Origin: Kineosporia corallincola
Lineage (GTDB): Bacteria > Actinomycetota > Actinomycetes > Actinomycetales > Kineosporiaceae
Direction of reading: 5' to 3'
NCBI RefSeq assembly: GCF_018499875.1
Contig: NZ_JAHBAY010000001.1
Coordinates: 434,001-498,000, forward strand
DNA length: 64,000 nt
In this document: piece by piece, positions 1-8,978 of the stretch
How the letters are laid out: every line of letters starts with the position of its first letter
Numbering within the stretch: the stretch's first letter is position 1
Made by a program: the position numbers and the translations under genes
Notes under the pieces: generated by a model
What the model was told of the DNA's origin: nothing
What the model saw: the letters and a program-made list of their open reading frames with translations, nothing else
Databases searched by the model: none

Positions 1-1
1 G

Positions 2-817
2 GAGCAGGTGGTGGCGGCCGCCGACCGGCTGATCGCGAACACCGACCTGGAGGCGCGCGATCTGATCAGCCTCTACGACGCCGACCCGGAGCTGGTCACG
101 GTCATCCCCCCGGGCGTCGACCTGGACACCTTCGGCCCGCAGGCGAACGGCGGCAAGCCCGCGGCCCGGGCCCGGCTCGGCCTGGCACCGCAGGCCGAGG
201 TGGTGCTGTTCGTCGGCCGGATCCAGCCGCTGAAGGCCCCGGACGTGCTGCTGCGGGCCATCGCCGAACTGGTGTCCGATGCCCCCGCCCGGCGCGAGAA
301 CCTGGTGGTCGCCGTGCTCGGCGGTCCCAGCGGCTCCGGGCTGGAACGGCCCGAGGAGCTCCAGAAACTCGCGGTCGAGCTGGGCATCGGCGACCTGGTG
401 CAGTTCCACCCACCGGCCGGGCGGGAGGTGCTGGCGGACTGGTACCGCGCCGCGGACCTGGTCGCCGTGCCCTCGTACAGCGAGTCCTTCGGCCTGGTCG
501 CGGTGGAGGCCCAGGCCTGTGGCACGCCGGTGGTGGCGGCCCGGGTGGGCGGTCTGGCCACGGCGGTGCGCGACGGCCGCACCGGCCTGCTGATCACCGG
601 GCACGAGCCGGGCCACTGGGCCCGTGCCATCGACGACCTGTTGCGCGCGCCCCAGGTGCGCAGCCGGATGAGCTCGGCGGCGGTGCTGCACGCCCACATG
701 TTCAGCTGGGACCACACCGTCGACGCCACACTGGACGCGTACGCGGCCGCGTGCGCGGACCATCGGTCCCCGGCCGCCAGGCGGCCGGGAGGCCCCACCC
801 TGGTGGCGGCGGGCTGA
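2..817 (+). CDS. mshA: D-inositol-3-phosphate glycosyltransferase, 3' part
   Basis: The 5' end lies outside the window; 271 codons are visible. The protein is the C-terminal two thirds of a GT4-family retaining glycosyltransferase: a GVDLDTF segment at the end of the N-terminal lobe, then [15 protein letters not shown] and the donor-binding stretch [19 protein letters not shown]. MshA transfers GlcNAc from UDP-GlcNAc to inositol-3-phosphate, the first step of mycothiol synthesis. The downstream order (YbjN protein, gpmA, senX3-regX3) matches the mycobacterial mshA locus, which supports the specific name over a generic GT4 call. Confidence 0.88.
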   Translation, partial: EQVVAAADRLIANTDLEARDLISLYDADPELVTVIPPGVDLDTFGPQANGGKPAARARLGLAPQAEVVLFVGRIQPLKAPDVLLRAIAELVSDAPARRENLVVAVLGGPSGSGLERPEELQKLAVELGIGDLVQFHPPAGREVLADWYRAADLVAVPSYSESFGLVAVEAQACGTPVVAARVGGLATAVRDGRTGLLITGHEPGHWARAIDDLLRAPQVRSRMSSAAVLHAHMFSWDHTVDATLDAYAAACADHRSPAARRPGGPTLVAAG

Positions 818-818
818 C

Positions 819-1319
819 GTGCGGCAGCAGGCCGAAGACGCGGTGCGGGCCTGGGCCGACGAGGCCGGGGTCCCGATCACGCCGGGCACCCGGCGCGGCG
901 AGTTCGTGGTCGAGCTGCCCGGCGAGGCCAAACTCCGCACCGGGGTGTCGATCCTGGTCACCGAACGGGCGCTGAGCGTCTCGGCGTTCGTGATGCGCCG
1001 CCCGGACGAGAACCACGAGGCGTTCTACCGATGGATGCTGCGGCGCAACACCCGGCTGCCGGGCGTGGCGTTCGCGCTGGACCAGCTGGGTGACGTGTAC
1101 CTGACCGGGCGCCTGCCGATCCAGGGCGTCACCCCCGGCACCCTCGACGACCTGCTCGGCGCGCTGCTGACCGCCTCCGACGGCTCCTTCAACGAGCTGC
1201 TGGCGCTGGGGTTCCTGAGCTCGATGCGCCGGGAATGGGCCTGGCGGGTGCAGCGCGGCGAGTCCACCCGCAACCTTGAGGCCTTCCGGCATCTTCTCGA
1301 TGACGAAGGGGCCGGGTGA
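819..1319 (+). CDS. YbjN domain-containing protein
   Basis: 166 residues, GTG start one base after the mshA stop, so probably co-transcribed with it. The sequence has the YbjN (type III chaperone-like) fold pattern: an early [16 protein letters not shown] strand pair and a [18 protein letters not shown] helix-strand unit. The equivalent mycobacterial gene sits in the same place between mshA and gpm1. Its biochemical function is not established; a chaperone-like or adaptor role is only a family guess. Confidence 0.8.
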   Translation: MRQQAEDAVRAWADEAGVPITPGTRRGEFVVELPGEAKLRTGVSILVTERALSVSAFVMRRPDENHEAFYRWMLRRNTRLPGVAFALDQLGDVYLTGRLPIQGVTPGTLDDLLGALLTASDGSFNELLALGFLSSMRREWAWRVQRGESTRNLEAFRHLLDDEGAG

Positions 1320-1337
1320 CCCGTCAGGGGTGTCCAC

Positions 1338-1343
1338 TAGTCT
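1338..1343 (+). promoter_or_regulatory. -10 box (TAGTCT) of gpmA
   Basis: TAGTCT ends 7 bases before the gpmA ATG, the spacing expected if the transcript starts at or next to the start codon. No matching -35 hexamer is obvious. A weak GAGG also lies just before the ATG. Confidence 0.5.
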
Positions 1344-1350
1344 GCGAGGT

Positions 1351-2094
1351 ATGGCGTACACCCTCGTGCTGCTCCGCCACGGCGAGAGCGAATGGAACGC
1401 GAAGAACCTGTTCACCGGCTGGGTCGACGTGCCCTTGTCGGCGAAGGGCCGCGAGGAGGCCGCTGCGGGCGGCAAGCTTCTGGTCGACGCCGGCGTGCTG
1501 CCGGACGTGGTGCACACGTCCCTGCTGCGCCGCGCCATCACCACGGCCTTCCTGGCGCTCGACGCCGCGGACCGGCACTGGATTCCGGTGAAGCGCAACT
1601 GGCGGCTCAACGAGCGGCACTACGGTGCGCTCCAGGGCAAGGACAAGAAGCAGACGCTGGCCGAGTTCGGCGAGGAGCAGTTCATGCTCTGGCGCCGCTC
1701 CTACGCCACGCCGCCGCCGCCGATCGCCGCGGACGACGAGTTCTCCCAGGCCGGCGACCCGCGCTACGCCGACCTCGGTGATGACCTGCCGGCCACCGAG
1801 TGCCTGAAAGACGTTGTCGCCCGCTTCATCCCGTACTGGGAGAGCGACGTGATCCCCGACCTGAAGGCCGGTAAGACGGTTCTGCTGGCCGCGCACGGCA
1901 ACTCGATCCGCGCGCTGGTCAAGCACCTCGACGACATCTCCGACGACGACATCGCCGGGCTCAACATCCCGACCGGCATCCCGCTGGTCTACGAGCTCGA
2001 CGACAACTTCAAGCCGATCGTCAAGGGCGGCAAGTACCTCGACCCCGAGGCCGCCGCCGCGGCCGTGGCCGCGGTCGCCAACCAGGGTCGCTGA
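1351..2094 (+). CDS. gpmA: 2,3-bisphosphoglycerate-dependent phosphoglycerate mutase
   Basis: 247 residues. Interconverts 3- and 2-phosphoglycerate in glycolysis and gluconeogenesis. The N-terminal [10 protein letters not shown] carries the phosphohistidine (H10), [14 protein letters not shown] is the substrate-loop signature, and [16 protein letters not shown] supplies the second active-site histidine. The ATG at 1351 is chosen because family members begin a few residues before LLRHGE; an in-frame ATG at 1276 would add 25 residues overlapping the previous gene. A strong hairpin follows the stop. Confidence 0.96.
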   Translation: MAYTLVLLRHGESEWNAKNLFTGWVDVPLSAKGREEAAAGGKLLVDAGVLPDVVHTSLLRRAITTAFLALDAADRHWIPVKRNWRLNERHYGALQGKDKKQTLAEFGEEQFMLWRRSYATPPPPIAADDEFSQAGDPRYADLGDDLPATECLKDVVARFIPYWESDVIPDLKAGKTVLLAAHGNSIRALVKHLDDISDDDIAGLNIPTGIPLVYELDDNFKPIVKGGKYLDPEAAAAAVAAVANQGR

Positions 2095-2104
2095 CCTTTT
2101 TTCG

Positions 2105-2152
2105 AACTGAGGACGGCGTCGAGCTCCTACGAGCCCGACGCCGTCCTCAGTT
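2105..2152. terminator. Bidirectional hairpin between gpmA and phoU
   Basis: Perfect 17-bp arms (AACTGAGGACGGCGTCG at 2105-2121 and its complement at 2136-2152) around a 14-base loop, between convergent genes. There is no T-tract on either side, so it resembles the I-shaped terminators known in actinobacteria. Confidence 0.8.
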
Positions 2153-2164
2153 CTGGGGGCCGGG

Positions 2165-2851
2165 TCAGCCCTGGTCGGTCAGCGGCTCACCGTGCGCGGC
2201 CGAGTGGTCGCCGGTGACCAGGAAGACGACGCGGCGGGCCACCCCCACCGCGTGGTCGCCGTAACGCTCGTAATACCGGCTGAGCAGGGTGATGTCGACG
2301 GCCGACTCGACACCGTGGTCCCACTCCGGCGACATCAGCTTGCCGAACAGGTCGCGGTGCAGCCGGTCCATCTCGTCGTCGTCGGCCTCCAGCTCCTCGG
2401 CCTCCTTGATGTCGCGGCTGGCGATGATCGCGCCGGTCTTCAGCACCAGCCGCTTGGCCACGTCACCCATCTCGGTGATGTCACCCCGCAGCTCGGCCGG
2501 CACCGCGGAGTTCGGGTAACGCAGCCGGGCCAGCTTGGCCACGTGCCGGGCCAGGTCACCCATCCGCTCCAGGTCGGCACTCATCCGCAGGGCCGCGATC
2601 AGGGTCCGCAGATCGGTGGCGACCGGGGCCTGCCGGGCGATCAGCACCAGCGCCCGCTCTTCCAGGTCGTGGTGCAGCGCGTCGACCTGCTCGTCCGCCG
2701 CGATCACGCTCTCCGCCAGACTCAGGTCGGCGTCGAGCAGGGCGGTGGTGGCGCGGGACATCGCCGACCCGACCAGACGGGTCATCTCGACCAGCTGGTC
2801 GTCGATCGACTGGAGGTCGATCTCGAATTGCTCGCGGATTCCGCCGCTCAC
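2165..2851 (-). CDS. phoU: Phosphate transport system regulator PhoU
   Basis: 228 residues, all alpha: two PhoU three-helix repeats (about residues 8-105 and 112-215), each with the acidic E/DxxxD metal-binding patterns (EELEADDDEMDRLHRDLF in the second). PhoU damps phosphate-responsive histidine kinase signalling together with the Pst transporter. The GTG at 2851 is preferred because GGAG lies 5 bases upstream; a longer frame opening at 2899 has no such site. It is divergent from senX3, the usual kinase partner. Confidence 0.93.
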   Translation of the reverse strand: MSGGIREQFEIDLQSIDDQLVEMTRLVGSAMSRATTALLDADLSLAESVIAADEQVDALHHDLEERALVLIARQAPVATDLRTLIAALRMSADLERMGDLARHVAKLARLRYPNSAVPAELRGDITEMGDVAKRLVLKTGAIIASRDIKEAEELEADDDEMDRLHRDLFGKLMSPEWDHGVESAVDITLLSRYYERYGDHAVGVARRVVFLVTGDHSAAHGEPLTDQG

Positions 2852-3057
2852 TGTCACTCCTGCTGTCTGGTCGTGTGGAACACGAGGGGCCGAACTCACC
2901 TAACGGACGGGCTCATTCACCGCGCGTGACTGGTTGGCGGCGAAACGCTACTCACCGTCGCAGCGACCCATGAATAGATCCCGAGCTGAAGATGAACAGG
3001 CGCCGAAGGGTTCCCCAGGTGCGGACTCCCTGGCGCAAAACTGTCCTGGACGCAGCT

Positions 3058-3063
3058 TACGCT
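3058..3063 (+). promoter_or_regulatory. -10 box (TACGCT) of senX3
   Basis: TACGCT ends exactly 6 bases before the GTG at 3070, which would make that GTG the first codon of a leaderless message. This helps decide the senX3 start. Confidence 0.4.
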
Positions 3064-3069
3064 GGCATG

Positions 3070-4434
3070 GTGAGCACGCCTCTGGCCTTTGCCATCGCCA
3101 TCGGGATCGGCCTGGTCGTCGGGCTGGTCCTGGGTGTGCTGAGCGTTGCCAACCGGGGAGCGCGCCAGCCGCAACCGGCGCCGCCGGTTCCCACCGGCCC
3201 GCTCCCGGAGGGCGCGGCCGACGTGCTCAACGTGCTGGCCTCCGCCTCGGTCGTGCTCGGCGCCGACGGCCGGCTGATCAAGTCCAGCCCGGCCGCCCAC
3301 GCCTTCGGCCTGGTCCGCGGTCGCGAGCTGGTGCACACCGAACTGCGGGAGATGGCGGTCGAGGCCGGCACCCTGGGCCTGGTCCGCGAGCGCGAGCTCG
3401 AACTGCCCCGCGGCCCGCTCGGCCGGGGCCGCCTGGTCTGTTACGCCCGGGTCGCCCCGCTGCGTCCCGACCTGGTGCTGGTGCTGGTCGAAGACCGCAC
3501 CGAGGCCAGACGGGTGGAAGAGGTCCGGCGCGACTTCGTGGCCAACGTCAGCCACGAGCTGAAGACCCCGATCGGAGCGCTCAGCCTGCTGGCCGAGGCG
3601 GTGGCCGACGCGGCCGACGACGCCGACGCGGTGCGGCACTTCTCCGGCCAGATGCAGCGGGAGTCCATCCGGCTGACCAAGCTGGTGCAGGAGATCATCG
3701 ACCTCTCCCGGCTCCAGGTGGCCGATGCCCTGCACCCGCCCGAGCCGGTCGGCATCGACGACGTGGTGTCCGACGCCGTCGACCGCTGCCAGATGGCTTA
3801 CAAGGCCAAGAACATCGAGGTGGTCGTCGGGGGCGACCACGGCGCGGTGGTCTACGGTGACCACAACCTGCTGGTCACGGCGGTGCGCAACCTCGTCGAC
3901 AACGCCATCTCGTACTCCCCGGAGAACACCCGGGTGGGGGTGGGCGTGCGCCGGGTCGGCGGCATCGTCGAGGTGGTGGTGTCCGATCAGGGCATCGGTA
4001 TCGCCAGCAGCGACCAGGACCGGATCTTCGAGCGCTTCTACCGCGTCGACCCGGCCCGCTCGCGCGTTACCGGGGGCACCGGCCTGGGCCTGAGCATCGT
4101 CAAGCACGTGGCGGCCAACCACGGCGGTGAGGTGATGCTCTGGAGCCGTTCCGGCCAGGGCTCCACGTTCACCCTGCGGCTGCCCGAGTCGGTGCAGCCG
4201 GCCGGGCACGAGCACCGGGCCGACGCCGAGGTGTCCACCGCCGAGACCTGGGAGCCCGAGCTCACCGCCCCGAGGAACGGCCGCCCGCCGTCCTCCACCG
4301 AGACCGCACCACCCGATCCGGCCGCTCCCGAGGCGACCACACGATCGACCGGCCCTGCCGCCCCGACCGGCGGGCCCGCTGAGGAAGGACTCCCGCAGGA
4401 CGCGGGGTCCGAGCTGAAAGGAGCAACCCCGTGA
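3070..4434 (+). CDS. senX3: Two-component sensor histidine kinase (SenX3/PhoR type)
   Basis: 454 residues from the GTG chosen here; ATG 3067 and ATG 2992 are in-frame alternatives. A single membrane segment (residues 4-25) is followed by a PAS-like region (about 45-140), the dimerisation/phosphoacceptor domain with NVSHELKTP (H162), and an ATPase domain with N-box VRNLVDNAISYS, DQGIGI and GGTGLGLSIVKH. The C-terminal 70 residues are a proline/threonine-rich tail without a domain. It presumably phosphorylates the RegX3-type regulator encoded just downstream with a 4-base overlap, in response to phosphate and under PhoU control. Confidence 0.92.
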   Translation: MSTPLAFAIAIGIGLVVGLVLGVLSVANRGARQPQPAPPVPTGPLPEGAADVLNVLASASVVLGADGRLIKSSPAAHAFGLVRGRELVHTELREMAVEAGTLGLVRERELELPRGPLGRGRLVCYARVAPLRPDLVLVLVEDRTEARRVEEVRRDFVANVSHELKTPIGALSLLAEAVADAADDADAVRHFSGQMQRESIRLTKLVQEIIDLSRLQVADALHPPEPVGIDDVVSDAVDRCQMAYKAKNIEVVVGGDHGAVVYGDHNLLVTAVRNLVDNAISYSPENTRVGVGVRRVGGIVEVVVSDQGIGIASSDQDRIFERFYRVDPARSRVTGGTGLGLSIVKHVAANHGGEVMLWSRSGQGSTFTLRLPESVQPAGHEHRADAEVSTAETWEPELTAPRNGRPPSSTETAPPDPAAPEATTRSTGPAAPTGGPAEEGLPQDAGSELKGATP

Positions 4435-5114
4435 CCCGCATCCTGGTGGTGGAGGACGAGGAGTCGATCAGCGACCCGCTGTCCTACCTGCTGCGCCGAG
4501 AGGGCTACGAGGTCGCGGTCTCGGGTGACGGCCCGGCCGCCCTGGACGAGTTCGACCGCAACGGTGCCGATCTGGTGCTGCTCGACCTGATGCTGCCCGA
4601 CCTGCCCGGTACCGAGGTCTGCCGGCAGCTGCGCACCCGCAGCAAGGTGCCGGTGATCATGCTGACCGCCAAGGACAGCGAGATCGACAAGGTGGTCGGC
4701 CTGGAGCTCGGCGCCGACGACTACGTCACCAAGCCGTACTCGTCCCGTGAGCTGGTCGCCCGCATCCGGGCCGTGCTGCGGCGCGGCCCGCTGGAGCCGG
4801 AGGGCGCCGAGGGCGCCACGGTCGAGGCCGGCCCGGTGCGCATGGATGTCGAGCGGCACGTGGTCACCGTCAACGGCGAGGCCGTGCCGATGCCGCTGAA
4901 GGAGTTCGAGCTGCTCGAGCTGCTGCTGCGCAACGCCGGCCGGGTGCTCACCCGCATGCAGCTGATCGACCGGGTCTGGGGCTCCGACTACGTCGGTGAC
5001 ACCAAGACCCTCGACGTCCACGTGAAGCGCCTGCGCGGCAAGCTGGAGCCCGACCCGGCCAGCCCGCGCTACCTGGTCACCGTGCGCGGCCTGGGTTACA
5101 AGTTCGAGGCCTGA
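4431..5114 (+). CDS. regX3: Phosphate-type response regulator RegX3 (OmpR/PhoB family)
   Basis: 227 residues. Receiver domain (1-120) with acidic pocket E8/D9, phosphoacceptor D52 in LLDLMLPD, and the conserved lysine in YVTKPYS; winged-helix DNA-binding domain (130-225) ending RYLVTVRGLGYKFEA. The GTG start overlaps the senX3 stop as GTGA and is preceded by AAAGGAG, so the pair is translationally coupled. Known homologues activate phosphate-starvation genes; that role here is by homology and context. Confidence 0.95.
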   Translation: MTRILVVEDEESISDPLSYLLRREGYEVAVSGDGPAALDEFDRNGADLVLLDLMLPDLPGTEVCRQLRTRSKVPVIMLTAKDSEIDKVVGLELGADDYVTKPYSSRELVARIRAVLRRGPLEPEGAEGATVEAGPVRMDVERHVVTVNGEAVPMPLKEFELLELLLRNAGRVLTRMQLIDRVWGSDYVGDTKTLDVHVKRLRGKLEPDPASPRYLVTVRGLGYKFEA

Positions 5115-5131
5115 GCCCGCACCGGCTACGC

Positions 5132-5168
5132 CGAAAGGGCGGCACCCCTGGGGGGTGCCGCCCTTTCG
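5132..5168. terminator. Hairpin between regX3 and the LpqE-like gene
   Basis: Perfect 17-bp arms (5132-5148 and 5152-5168, starting CGAAAGGGCGGCACCCC) with a 3-base loop. It lies between convergent genes and can serve both. Confidence 0.85.
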
Positions 5169-5181
5169 TGTGCGTGCCGGA

Positions 5182-5856
5182 TCAGCTGGCGGAGTCGCTG
5201 GTCTCGGTCGCCTCGGTGGTCTGCTTGTTCTTCTTGCCGGTCGCCTCGGTGGTCGGCTCGTCCGTGGAGTCTCCGGTGGAGGCCGACTCCTCGTCCGCCG
5301 CGGCGTCGCCGGTGGCCGACGGAGAGCCGGTGGCCTCCGGGCTCGCCGTGTCGCTCGGCATCTCCAGCGGGGTCACCTCGGCGTAGTCGCCCTCGGGCGG
5401 CAGCACCGGAACGTTCAGGTCGACGCGGCCGCCCTTGGTGGTGGACGCGGTCAGGCCGGTGACGTCGCCGGGGTCGACGGCGAGGTCGCTGATCGCCACC
5501 TCGGTCTGGTTGCTGCCGGGGCCGAACTGCACGACCTGGCCCGCGGCCACCGAGACGGCGGTCTGGCTGGGCTGTCCGGTCTCGCCCACGGCGGCCTGGA
5601 GACTGATCCGGGCGTCGGTGTCACCCTGGTTGATCACCGAGCCGATCAGCTCGGCCTCGGCGCCCTTCTCGGCCCCGACCACAATCAGGTTGCGCAGCAC
5701 CACCTCGGTGCCGGGCAGATCGGCGTCGATGCCGTCGGACGCCGGGTAGGGCGTCTTGATCACGGCGGGGGAGGTGAGTCCGCAGCCGCTCAGACCGAGG
5801 GCGACGGCGCCGGTCACTAGGGCGGTCTTGGCGGCTAGAACACGGGTGCGCTTCAC
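5182..5856 (-). CDS. LpqE-like lipoprotein (PCuAC/DUF461-like)
   Basis: 224 residues. The signal peptide has a lipobox LSGC with C25, so the protein should be a lipid-anchored surface protein. Residues 40-160 resemble the beta-rich DUF461/PCu(A)C-like fold seen in LpqE. The C-terminal 55 residues are a Ser/Thr/Glu/Ala-rich tail, likely disordered. GTG start with AGGAGG 8 bases upstream. Position divergent from carD matches mycobacterial lpqE. I do not see the Met/His copper motif of true PCuAC proteins, so a copper role is uncertain. Confidence 0.75.
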   Translation of the reverse strand: MKRTRVLAAKTALVTGAVALGLSGCGLTSPAVIKTPYPASDGIDADLPGTEVVLRNLIVVGAEKGAEAELIGSVINQGDTDARISLQAAVGETGQPSQTAVSVAAGQVVQFGPGSNQTEVAISDLAVDPGDVTGLTASTTKGGRVDLNVPVLPPEGDYAEVTPLEMPSDTASPEATGSPSATGDAAADEESASTGDSTDEPTTEATGKKNKQTTEATETSDSAS

Positions 5857-6202
5857 GGCGCTGGCCTCCTGCGGGATCGTTAAGTGCGGACGCAGCCTAT
5901 CGGTCGGGCGCGCGGTTGCTCAGGCACCCCACGCCGTGCTCGTCCGGCTGGTTCACCGGGTAGTTCTTCGGCGTCTCCGGGGCCGGGCGCAAGCCCCCAC
6001 CGGGATGGCATCCGAATGGCATTCCTGGGCTTCCTCGCCTACCGGACATCGCTCAGCGTGACCGCCCGAAACCACGCTGTGTGGCATCTTTAGCCGAAGT
6101 GGTTTCGCTCCTATGCCTCTGACCTGCGAAAATACTGATGATCCTCTGGTCCCTGCCAGGCCGGACGTGGTAGTCTGTAGTTGGGAAAGGGGATACTTAC
6201 AC
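5857..6202. other. Divergent intergenic region lpqE-like/carD
   Basis: 346 bases with promoters for both neighbours and no credible ORF. A TAGGCT box on the minus strand (plus 5894-5899) is a candidate -10 for the lipoprotein gene. TAGTCT at 6171-6176 followed by GAAAGGGGA fits a short-leader promoter for carD. The stretch 6060-6200 is clearly less GC-rich than the flanking genes. Confidence 0.4.
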
Positions 6203-6685
6203 ATGGCTTTCACGGTCGGCGAGACTGTCGTTTACCCCCATCACGGGGCGGCGCTCATCGAGGAGATCAAGACCCGCACTATTAAAGGCGAGGAGCGGCA
6301 GTACCTCGTTCTGAAGGTTGCTCAGGGAGATCTGACCATCGAGGTGCCGGCGATGAATGTCGACCTCGTGGGTGTCCGGGACGTCGTGGGTCAGGAAGGC
6401 CTCGACAAGGTGTTCGAGGTGCTCCGCGCCCCCTACGCCGAAGAGCCCACCAACTGGTCCCGTCGCTACAAGGCCAACCTGGAGAAGCTCGCCTCGGGCG
6501 ATGTCGTCCGGGTTGCCGAGGTCGTCCGCGACCTCTGGCGTCGCGACCAGGACCGCGGCCTTTCCGCTGGTGAGAAGCGCATGCTGGCCAAGGCCCGGCA
6601 GATCCTGGTGTCCGAGCTGGCTCTGGCCGAGCACACCAACGAAGACAAGGCCGAGGCACTCCTCAACGAGGTCCTGGCTTCCTGA
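6203..6685 (+). CDS. carD: RNA polymerase-binding transcription factor CarD
   Basis: 160 residues, the usual family length. Residues 1-60 form the RNA-polymerase interaction domain ([17 protein letters not shown] start signature); the helical C-terminal domain includes the [13 protein letters not shown] segment with the tryptophan known to wedge into promoter DNA in mycobacterial CarD. It stabilises the open complex at rRNA and housekeeping promoters. Start chosen at ATG 6203 for this N-terminus, with a GAAAGGGGA ribosome-binding sequence upstream. Confidence 0.96.
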   Translation: MAFTVGETVVYPHHGAALIEEIKTRTIKGEERQYLVLKVAQGDLTIEVPAMNVDLVGVRDVVGQEGLDKVFEVLRAPYAEEPTNWSRRYKANLEKLASGDVVRVAEVVRDLWRRDQDRGLSAGEKRMLAKARQILVSELALAEHTNEDKAEALLNEVLAS

Positions 6686-6763
6686 CCGACCGGCCCGCCC
6701 GATCGGTCGCGGTCTGTCCACCGGGTTCTTCCGGACCGGTGGACGATCGGTAGAAAGACCTTG

Positions 6764-6846
6764 AACCCGGCGTCCTCGCCGAAATCTGATCATCTGGTTC
6801 GCACCGAACCCGTGTGACGATCTTCGGCGGTGGCGCCGGGTTTTTT
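6764..6846 (+). terminator. Nested three-stem structure with T-tract downstream of carD
   Basis: Outer stem AACCCGGCG (6764-6772) pairs with 6834-6842; a second stem CGCCGAA (6777-6783) pairs with 6823-6829; an apical hairpin GGTTCG/CGAACC sits at 6796-6810. TTTTTT follows at 6841-6846. It may be the carD terminator, but it lies 80 bases after the stop and is more elaborate than the other terminators here. A smaller hairpin (9-bp arms, GTCCACCGG) precedes it at 6716-6744. The rest of the gap up to 7031 is AT-richer than average, without an ORF. Confidence 0.6.
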
Positions 6847-7031
6847 CTTTGGGTATTTCGAAGATCGGGTACGGTGCTCCTGCGAAAATCATCCGGGTAC
6901 GCGTCGGGCGTTCCGTCAGATCCAACCGGGTGAAAAATCTGGAAACGCTTTTGAATCCGGCCGAGCCGTGATTCGGAAGTCTCCTGCCGTCCTCGCCCAT
7001 GAATTCCGAAAGTTCCACGAGGTGCTCGTCG

Positions 7032-7505
7032 ATGTCCACGGCATTTGTCGCGGTGATCCACGCCGACCGGCCGACCGCGCTGACCCCGCCCGGGGCCTGC
7101 GCCGTTCACACCCTGCGTGACCTGGCCGGCTGCGCCGAGCCGGACGACCGGTTCGCGGTGCTGCTCGGCCCGGAGGTGGGTACGCAGGCGGACGCGCAGG
7201 TGGACGCGGTGCTGGCCACGCTGGAGGCGATGACTCCGGCGGGTGGGGAACCAGGCGGGGTCCCGGCGCTCGTGGTGGCCTCGGTGCGGCCGGTCACCGA
7301 CACGCTCAAGCGGGTCGGTCCGGGTGGGGCGCTGACCGGCACGGCCGACCGGGAGCACCACCGGTTCGTGGCCACCCCCCTCGCCGTCCGGCTGGGGTCG
7401 CTGCGGGCCGCCCTGGAGCGGGAGCCCGGGGCGACGACGGCCGGGGAGATCCTCGGGGCGCTGGTCGCGGGCGGGGCGACCGTGGTGGCCGGCGGCACGA
7501 GCTGA
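7032..7505 (+). CDS. Degenerate IspD-like protein, truncated
   Basis: 157 residues from ATG 7032. The centre and C-terminus look like the second half of IspD: SVRPVTDTLKRVGPGGA and LTGTADREHHRFV resemble the family's PVTDTxKxV and VQTPQ region. The N-terminal glycine-rich CTP-binding loop (AGGxGxRxG) is missing and VQTPQ is replaced by VATPL, so catalysis is unlikely. It lies where ispD is found in related genomes, with the intact ispD next door on the other strand. It could be a decayed paralogue or a repurposed fold. Confidence 0.55.
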   Translation: MSTAFVAVIHADRPTALTPPGACAVHTLRDLAGCAEPDDRFAVLLGPEVGTQADAQVDAVLATLEAMTPAGGEPGGVPALVVASVRPVTDTLKRVGPGGALTGTADREHHRFVATPLAVRLGSLRAALEREPGATTAGEILGALVAGGATVVAGGTS

Positions 7506-7611
7506 CCGGGCCGGGCGGCCCGGCGAGTTCTCCGGCCCGGCGGATTCGGCAGGGCCGACCAGCTCGCGGTCAGGGGCCCAGTTGCCTCAGCGGTCCTGCG
7601 GTTTCGGGCGT

Positions 7612-8355
7612 TCAGCGGGTGAGCAGGTCTTCGGCCCGGGACATGTCCTCGGCGAAGGTGACCTTCAGGTTCTCCCGGTTGCCGGGCACCGCGACCACCT
7701 GCACCCCGGGCCGGCCCTCCAGGGCGGCGGAGGTGTCGGTGCCCTCGGTGCCGTCGCGCAGCGCCTGGGCGTAGGCCTCGAGCAGCGGCGTGGCCCGGAA
7801 GGCCTGCGGGGTCTGCACCCGGTGCAGGGACTCACCGGCAGGAGGCGGGGTCAGCCGGCCCGCCTCGTCCACCGCCCAGGCCTCGGTCTCGGGCAGGGTG
7901 GGCACGGCCCCGCCGTGCGCGGCGGCGGCCTGGATCACGGTGCGCAGCAGCTCCGGGCCGGCCAGCGGCCGGGCGCCGTCGTGGATCGCCACCACCTGGA
8001 GCGATCCCGCGCAGATCGGCCACGACAGGTGGTCGAGGGCGTTCTGCTCGGACCGGTGCCGGGTGACGCCGCCGTGAATGACCTCGACCGGCAGCCGGAT
8101 GCCCGCGGCGGCCACGGCCTCCTGGGCCTGCGCCTCGTCCTGCGGGCGGATCACCAGCACCACCCGGCCGACCTCCGGCACCTGGTCGGCCCAGGAGAGG
8201 GCCCAGGAGACGACGGGACGGCCGCCGAGCGGCAGGTAGACCTTGTTCTGCCCGGCCCCCACCCGGGTGCCGCTGCCACCCGCGAGAACCACGAAGGCCG
8301 CAGCCCCGGGAGGGCACTGGGGCCCCGTGGAGGGCAGGTCTACCGGATCGGTCAC
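7612..8355 (-). CDS. ispD: 2-C-methyl-D-erythritol 4-phosphate cytidylyltransferase
   Basis: 247 residues. Third MEP-pathway step: CTP plus MEP gives CDP-ME for isoprenoid precursors. The nucleotide-binding loop [15 protein letters not shown] is present (an asparagine replaces the usual proline before the lysine), with IHDGARPL for ribose/metal contacts and VQTPQAFR near the C-terminus. GTG 8355 is preferred: GGAG is 4 bases upstream and a TAGGAT -10 box just before it. Its orientation, opposite to ispF, is unusual. Confidence 0.92.
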   Translation of the reverse strand: MTDPVDLPSTGPQCPPGAAAFVVLAGGSGTRVGAGQNKVYLPLGGRPVVSWALSWADQVPEVGRVVLVIRPQDEAQAQEAVAAAGIRLPVEVIHGGVTRHRSEQNALDHLSWPICAGSLQVVAIHDGARPLAGPELLRTVIQAAAAHGGAVPTLPETEAWAVDEAGRLTPPPAGESLHRVQTPQAFRATPLLEAYAQALRDGTEGTDTSAALEGRPGVQVVAVPGNRENLKVTFAEDMSRAEDLLTR

Positions 8356-8363
8356 GATGCTCC

Positions 8364-8369
8364 ATCCTA
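8364..8369 (-). promoter_or_regulatory. -10 box (TAGGAT) of ispD
   Basis: On the minus strand TAGGAT ends 8 bases before the ispD GTG. The divergent ispF start is only 35 bases away, so both promoters share this short region. Confidence 0.45.
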
Positions 8370-8389
8370 GATGGTCCACACTGACGACC

Positions 8390-8947
8390 GTGAGTGAACC
8401 TTCGGCCAGTGACCAGTTCGGCCCCTCGTCCCCTCGGCAGGAGACCCGGGGGCCGGTCGTCGCACCCCTGCCCCGCACCGGCCTGGGGGTCGACGTGCAC
8501 GGGTACGCCCCGGAGGGCTCCGGGAGAACGCTCTGGCTGGCCGGTCTGGAGTGGCCGGGGGAGCGGGCCCTGGACGGTCATTCGGACGCCGACGTGGCCG
8601 CACACGCCGCCTGCGACGCGCTGCTGTCGGCGGCCGGGCTGGGCGATCTGGGCTCGCAGTTCGGCACCTCGCAGCCGGAGTGGGCGGGCGCGGCCGGCAC
8701 CACGCTGCTCGCCGAGACCGCCCGCCGGCTGGGTGAGGCGGGCTGGGTGATCGGCAACGTGGCGATCCAGGTGGTCGGCAACCGGCCCAAGCTCGGCCCG
8801 CGTCGGGACGAGGCCCAGGCGGTGCTCTCGAACGCCTGCGGGGCCCCGGTCACGGTGTCCGCCACCACCACCGACGGGCTGGGCCTGACCGGCCGGGGAG
8901 AGGGCGTGGCGGCGATCGCGACCGCCCTCGTCGTCCCTGGTGAGTAA
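8390..8947 (+). CDS. ispF: 2-C-methyl-D-erythritol 2,4-cyclodiphosphate synthase
   Basis: 185 residues. Converts CDP-ME 2-phosphate to the cyclic diphosphate in the MEP pathway. The metal-site signature GVDVHGY lies near residue 32, [13 protein letters not shown] supplies the second histidine and aspartates, and [14 protein letters not shown] closes the protein. The GTG at 8390 gives a roughly 28-residue N-terminal extension relative to typical 157-165-residue enzymes; an in-frame ATG at 8357 would be longer still. The exact start is uncertain. Confidence 0.93.
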   Translation: MSEPSASDQFGPSSPRQETRGPVVAPLPRTGLGVDVHGYAPEGSGRTLWLAGLEWPGERALDGHSDADVAAHAACDALLSAAGLGDLGSQFGTSQPEWAGAAGTTLLAETARRLGEAGWVIGNVAIQVVGNRPKLGPRRDEAQAVLSNACGAPVTVSATTTDGLGLTGRGEGVAAIATALVVPGE

Positions 8948-8966
8948 AGCAGTTGGGTGAGCCCGC

Positions 8967-8972
8967 TAACCT
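8967..8972 (+). promoter_or_regulatory. -10 box (TAACCT) of cysS
   Basis: TAACCT ends exactly 6 bases before the cysS GTG, with no Shine-Dalgarno sequence; a leaderless start is likely. Confidence 0.55.
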
Positions 8973-8978
8973 TGACAG

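Noticed and set aside
2894-2956. Three (C/T)TCACC motifs between phoU and senX3 resembling PHO boxes
   Set aside because: Spacings are 21 and 35 bases instead of multiples of 11 and the intermediate repeat does not match GTTCACC, so a PhoP/RegX3 box cannot be claimed.
2992-3069. Longer N-terminus for senX3 from ATG 2992
   Set aside because: It adds a basic 26-residue leader before the membrane segment that family members lack, and a -10 box would lie inside it.
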